From the NCBI GenBank assembly GCA_045863195.1, contig BTUI01000004.1:1-64000 (forward strand): a stretch of 64,000 nucleotides of DNA. The letters are read 5' to 3'. The stretch comes from W-Chloroflexi-9 sp045863195 (GTDB lineage: Bacteria > Chloroflexota > Dehalococcoidia > UBA2979). The position numbers and the translations under genes were made by a program. The stretch's first letter is position 1. Each line of letters begins with the position of its first letter. Under the pieces are notes generated by a model. The model worked only from the letters and a program-made list of their open reading frames with translations. It searched no databases and was not told the DNA's origin. Below, piece after piece: positions 61,038 through 64,000 of the stretch.

Positions 61038-62360
61038 CTAGCGGGCGCTCCCGACGAGCGCCTCGAGCGCGTCGGGCGTCTTCGGTATGCGGCCGGAGAG
61101 CACGCGCCGGCCGCCCGGGGTGACGAGCACGTCGTCCTCGATGCGGATGCCGATGCCCTGGAGGCGCTTCGCGGCCTTCGATCCGGGCGCGAAGTAGAGG
61201 CCCGGCTCGACCGTCAGCACCATGCCAGGGCGGAGCGTCGTGGACCGGGTGCCGGAGCGGTAGGCGCCCGCGTCGTGGACGTCGAGGCCGAGCCAGTGGC
61301 TCGTGGAGTGCATGTAGTACGGCCGGTACGTCTCGCGCTCGATGTTCGACTCCACCGTGCCGCGCAGCACCTTGAGGTCGATGAGTCCCTCCACGAGCAC
61401 GCGGAGGCTGGCCTGGTGGACGGCGTGGAAGGCGACGCCCGGCGCGGTCTTCGCGATGCCCGCCTCCTGCGAGGCGAGGACGATGTCGTACACGTCCCGC
61501 TGGGCGGTGGTGAAGCGGCCGCTCGCCGGGTAGGTGCGGGTCACGTCCGCGCTGTAGTAGTCCCACTCCGCGCCGGTATCGAGCAGCATGAGGTCGCCGC
61601 GCTGGATCTGCCGGCGGTTGCTGACGTAGTGCAGCGTGCAGGAGTTCTCACCGGAGGCCGCGATCGTCGGGAACCCCTCGCGCGGTGAGCCGAGGCGGCG
61701 GTACTCCTGCTCGAGCACCGCCTGCACTTCGTATTCGTACATGCCGGGGCGGGTCGCCGCCATCGCGACGGCGAGGCCGGCGCCGGTGATGTCGATCGCG
61801 CGCTGGAGCGATCGCACCTCGGCCGCGCTCTTGATCAGGCGCTGCGCGTCGACGTGCGTGGAGGGCTCCCGCACCGCCTCCACGGGTGCGGGGCCGCGCT
61901 GCGCCATGTCGCGCCGGTCCGAGACGATGCGCGTGATGAGCGCATCGACGCGGCGGTCAGAGCCCAGCGCGTAGTAGATCGAGCGCACGCCGCCGAGCAA
62001 CTTCGGCAGCACGGTCTCGAGGTCCTCGATCGGGTGGGCCGCGTCCGCGCCGTACACGGAGGTCGCGCCGTCCACCCCCGCCCGCGGGCCGACCCAGACC
62101 GCCATGACGGGGTCGTGCGGCCGCACGAACATCGTGACCGGCTGCTCATGGCCGGGGCGCAGCACCAGCACCGCCTCCGGCTCCTCGAAGCCGGTGAGGT
62201 ACCAGAACGTGGATTCCTGGCGGTAGGCGTGGTGGACGTCACCGTTGCGGACCACCTCGTCCGCGGCGACGAAGATGGCGGCGGTGTCCTTGCCGGCCTC
62301 CCGTGCCAGGGTGCGCATCAGCTGCTGGCGGCGTCGGGCGAACTCGGCGGGCGTCGTCAT
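61038..62360 (-). CDS. pepP: Xaa-Pro aminopeptidase (M24B)
   Basis: 440 residues. The N-terminal domain (STFWYLTGFEEPEAVLVLRP) and the pita-bread catalytic domain show the metal ligands in order: LLDTGAEWDYYSADVTR (two Asp), HSTSHWLGLDVHD (His), LTVEPGLYF (Glu) and GIGIRIEDDVLV (Glu). It removes N-terminal residues before proline in the cytosol. ATG at 62360 opens MTTPAEFARRRQQL, a usual start. It is 2 nt upstream of the carboxypeptidase gene, so the two are co-transcribed. Confidence 0.93.
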   Translation of the reverse strand: MTTPAEFARRRQQLMRTLAREAGKDTAAIFVAADEVVRNGDVHHAYRQESTFWYLTGFEEPEAVLVLRPGHEQPVTMFVRPHDPVMAVWVGPRAGVDGATSVYGADAAHPIEDLETVLPKLLGGVRSIYYALGSDRRVDALITRIVSDRRDMAQRGPAPVEAVREPSTHVDAQRLIKSAAEVRSLQRAIDITGAGLAVAMAATRPGMYEYEVQAVLEQEYRRLGSPREGFPTIAASGENSCTLHYVSNRRQIQRGDLMLLDTGAEWDYYSADVTRTYPASGRFTTAQRDVYDIVLASQEAGIAKTAPGVAFHAVHQASLRVLVEGLIDLKVLRGTVESNIERETYRPYYMHSTSHWLGLDVHDAGAYRSGTRSTTLRPGMVLTVEPGLYFAPGSKAAKRLQGIGIRIEDDVLVTPGGRRVLSGRIPKTPDALEALVGSAR

Positions 62361-62413
62361 GGGGGCGGGTCGCTCTCGGTGCGCGGGGGGGCTGCGAGGC
62401 CCATCGTACCGGG

Positions 62414-63229
62414 CTAGGCGAAGGCGCTCCACGCGGTGCGCGCGGCGATGAAGATCAACCCGAACGCGAGCGCCCGGGTGAGCGGCCCCTCGCCGAGGCG
62501 GCGTCGCAGGCCTCGCCCCAGCGGCGCGGCGACGATGCCGCCGACGGCGAGCCATGGCACGGACTCCATGGGCGCGCCCTGGTTGCCGACCGCCAGGTGC
62601 ATGAGCACCGCGCTCCCCGACTGCAGGATGATCAGCGCCTGGACGGAGGTGGACGCGATCGGGTGCGGGACGCGCAGGACGCGGGTCATCACGGGCATCC
62701 CGATCGGGCCACCGCCGATCCCGGCCAGCGTCCCGACGAAGACGCCGGAGACGTACGCCGGGAATCCTCGGAGCACCGGGACGCGGTAGAGGTAGCGCTG
62801 GCCACTGCGGTCGACGATCTCCCGCCGCCACGAGCGGGTTGACGGCGGTGCGATCTGCGCCACGGGCTGCCAGATCAGGTAGACGCCGATCACCAGGACC
62901 AGGACGGCGAAGCCGAGCGCGAACACCTCGCGCGGGACGAGCGCCGTCGTCATGCCGCCGAGGATGGCGGTGGGGATGCCGAAGGCGGCGATCGCCAGGA
63001 CGAGCGGGATGTCCACCAGCCGCTCCTGCGACATCACCGCCGTGGAGGCGGTCGCGGTGACGACCACGACGGTGAGGGAGGCGGTGGTGATCGCCACGGG
63101 TGGCGCGTCCGGGTAGAGGAGCAAGAGGAGCGGCGCCAGCAGGAAGCCACCGCCCGCACCAATCGCAGTGGCGTACGTGCCGATCAGGACTCCGGCGACG
63201 ACGAGGGCGAGGCCCTCCTGCAGATCCAT
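62414..63229 (-). CDS. TauE/SafE-family permease (sulfite/organosulfonate exporter-like)
   Basis: 271 residues with about eight membrane spans in two related halves. GTYATAIGAGGGFLLAPLLL near the start and GTLAGIGGGPIGMPVMTRVL in the second half are the paired Gly-rich TauE/SafE repeats. Members move sulfite, sulfoacetate or similar anions; substrate here is unknown. The ATG is followed at once by a span. It lies upstream of pepP with 53 nt between them. Confidence 0.9.
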   Translation of the reverse strand: MDLQEGLALVVAGVLIGTYATAIGAGGGFLLAPLLLLLYPDAPPVAITTASLTVVVVTATASTAVMSQERLVDIPLVLAIAAFGIPTAILGGMTTALVPREVFALGFAVLVLVIGVYLIWQPVAQIAPPSTRSWRREIVDRSGQRYLYRVPVLRGFPAYVSGVFVGTLAGIGGGPIGMPVMTRVLRVPHPIASTSVQALIILQSGSAVLMHLAVGNQGAPMESVPWLAVGGIVAAPLGRGLRRRLGEGPLTRALAFGLIFIAARTAWSAFA

Positions 63230-63310
63230 GCGTCGAGCATCACCCCGCCCCGGCTCGACTTCAAATCGGGCGGGGCGACTCGGGATCGGGTACGGGGCCG
63301 CGGCGGAGGG

Positions 63311-64000
63311 TCAGCGCTTCCAGTTGCGCGGTACCAGCGTCTCCGGGTAGGTGTCGCCCACGAGCCCCTTCGCCACCATCGCCTGGTACTCCTCCTCGGA
63401 GTAGCCCAGCATGTCCACGTAAATCTCGTGGCTGTGCTCGCCGAGGCGTGCGGGAGGCCGGCGGATGCGGTTCGGGGTGTTCGCCCACTTCGTCATGATG
63501 CCCGGGTAGACCCGCGGCCCCACGCCCTCCATGTCCACCGTCTCGAAGAAGCCACGGGCGTTGAGGTGCTCGGACTGGAGCGCCTCGAGTTCGTCGTGGA
63601 CGGGGGCCGCGCAGACGCCGGCGGCCTGGAGGGCATGGAACAGCGCCTCCTTCTCCCGGCCGCGCGTGAACTCCGGCAGCGCCCGGTCGAGCGCGTCCCG
63701 GTGGCGGTGCCTCGATGCCTTGGTCGAGAAGCGCTCGTCGGCCGCGAGCGTATCCGCGCCGAGGACGGTGCAGAGCGCGCGCCACTGGTCGTCCTCCCAG
63801 ACGTCGATGGCGATCCACTGGTCGTGGCCGTCCGTCGGGTAGACGCCGTGCGGGGCGTGGGAGGGGTGCAGGTTGCCCTGCGGCGGGGTCGTCCGGCCGT
63901 TCATCGTGTAGTCGAGCAGGTACTCGCCCAGCACCGGCAGGAACGCCTCCGCCAGCGGCATCTCGATCTGCTGGCCGAGGCCGGTGCGGGCGCGCGACCG
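63311..64000 (-). CDS. CoA-transferase family III (CaiB/BaiF-like), 3' part
   Basis: The C-terminal portion, about 230 residues, is in the window; the gene continues beyond position 64,000. QIEMPLAEAFLPVLGEY, then GVYPTDGHDQWIAIDVWEDD, a GVCAAPVHDELEAL block and LGEHSHEIYVDMLGYSEEE are characteristic of the family III C-terminal half. These enzymes move CoA between acyl groups, for example in carnitine, oxalate or aromatic acid breakdown. Substrate cannot be judged without the N-terminal half. Confidence 0.88.
   Translation of the reverse strand, partial: RSRARTGLGQQIEMPLAEAFLPVLGEYLLDYTMNGRTTPPQGNLHPSHAPHGVYPTDGHDQWIAIDVWEDDQWRALCTVLGADTLAADERFSTKASRHRHRDALDRALPEFTRGREKEALFHALQAAGVCAAPVHDELEALQSEHLNARGFFETVDMEGVGPRVYPGIMTKWANTPNRIRRPPARLGEHSHEIYVDMLGYSEEEYQAMVAKGLVGDTYPETLVPRNWKR

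Noticed and set aside
1..64000. CRISPR array, tRNA, rRNA or riboswitch
   Set aside because: I looked for spaced identical repeats, cloverleaf-like ends and conserved RNA cores and saw none; the heptamer arrays have 4-bp spacers and are not CRISPR.

Overview
The window (about 65-70% G+C for most of its length) looks like a high-GC, probably monoderm bacterium. Chloroflexota (Dehalococcoidia-like) is my best guess, an inference from the secretin-less Tad pilus, the membrane LysM-BTAD regulator and a B12-dependent class II ribonucleotide reductase; no rRNA or other decisive marker is present. Positions 1 to about 56,050 read as one integrative conjugative element (ICE) whose left end lies outside the window. 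Positions 56,080-64,000 are ordinary chromosome.

Layout of the element. (1) 168-7,397, minus strand: a tightly packed early/maintenance arm with an ArdC-type antirestriction protein, a Rad52-like annealing protein, a short DnaG-like primase and many small unknown proteins. (2) 7.4-9.35 kb: a non-coding control region with direct-repeat arrays, a SARP/BTAD-type regulator gene and a palindrome. (3) 9,353-21,952, plus strand: a Tad (Flp) pilus cluster (CpaB/RcpC, TadZ, TadA, TadB, TadC, Flp, TadE-like, TadG-like, lipoprotein, exported PKD-like protein), a 1,124-residue membrane LysM-BTAD protein and a prepilin peptidase. (4) 22,096-42,800: lower-GC cargo, chiefly an apparent antiphage operon (SNF2 helicase, Eco57I-like methylase, DUF1998 helicase fused to a nuclease-like domain, giant nuclease-STAND ATPase), plus a divergent TIGR02391 protein, a CsbD protein and a DUF2235 alpha/beta hydrolase. 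(5) 43.2-54.6 kb, plus strand: type IV secretion and transfer genes (VirB6-like, lytic transglycosylase, NTF2-like, VirB2-like, PrgI/VirB3-like, VirB4, a second DnaG-like primase, coupling ATPase, replication-relaxation protein, HTH protein). (6) A tyrosine recombinase at 54,813-56,003, converging on the 3' end of nrdJ.

The most striking non-coding signal is a family of CTGGAYT heptamers repeated every 11 bp. They occur before the left arm (minus strand, 7,888-7,956), before tadB (12,898-12,957) and before the transfer operon (43,410-43,489), with a partial copy at 8,066-8,083. Heptamers on an 11-bp period are the classical binding geometry of SARP/BTAD regulators, and the element encodes two BTAD proteins. 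I infer one regulon linking replication/recombination, pilus and conjugation, possibly responsive to the cell wall through the LysM domains.

The chromosomal flank holds nrdJ with a NrdR-box-like site upstream, a D,D-carboxypeptidase lipoprotein, a Xaa-Pro aminopeptidase, a TauE/SafE permease and the 3' part of a CoA-transferase family III gene that runs off the right edge.
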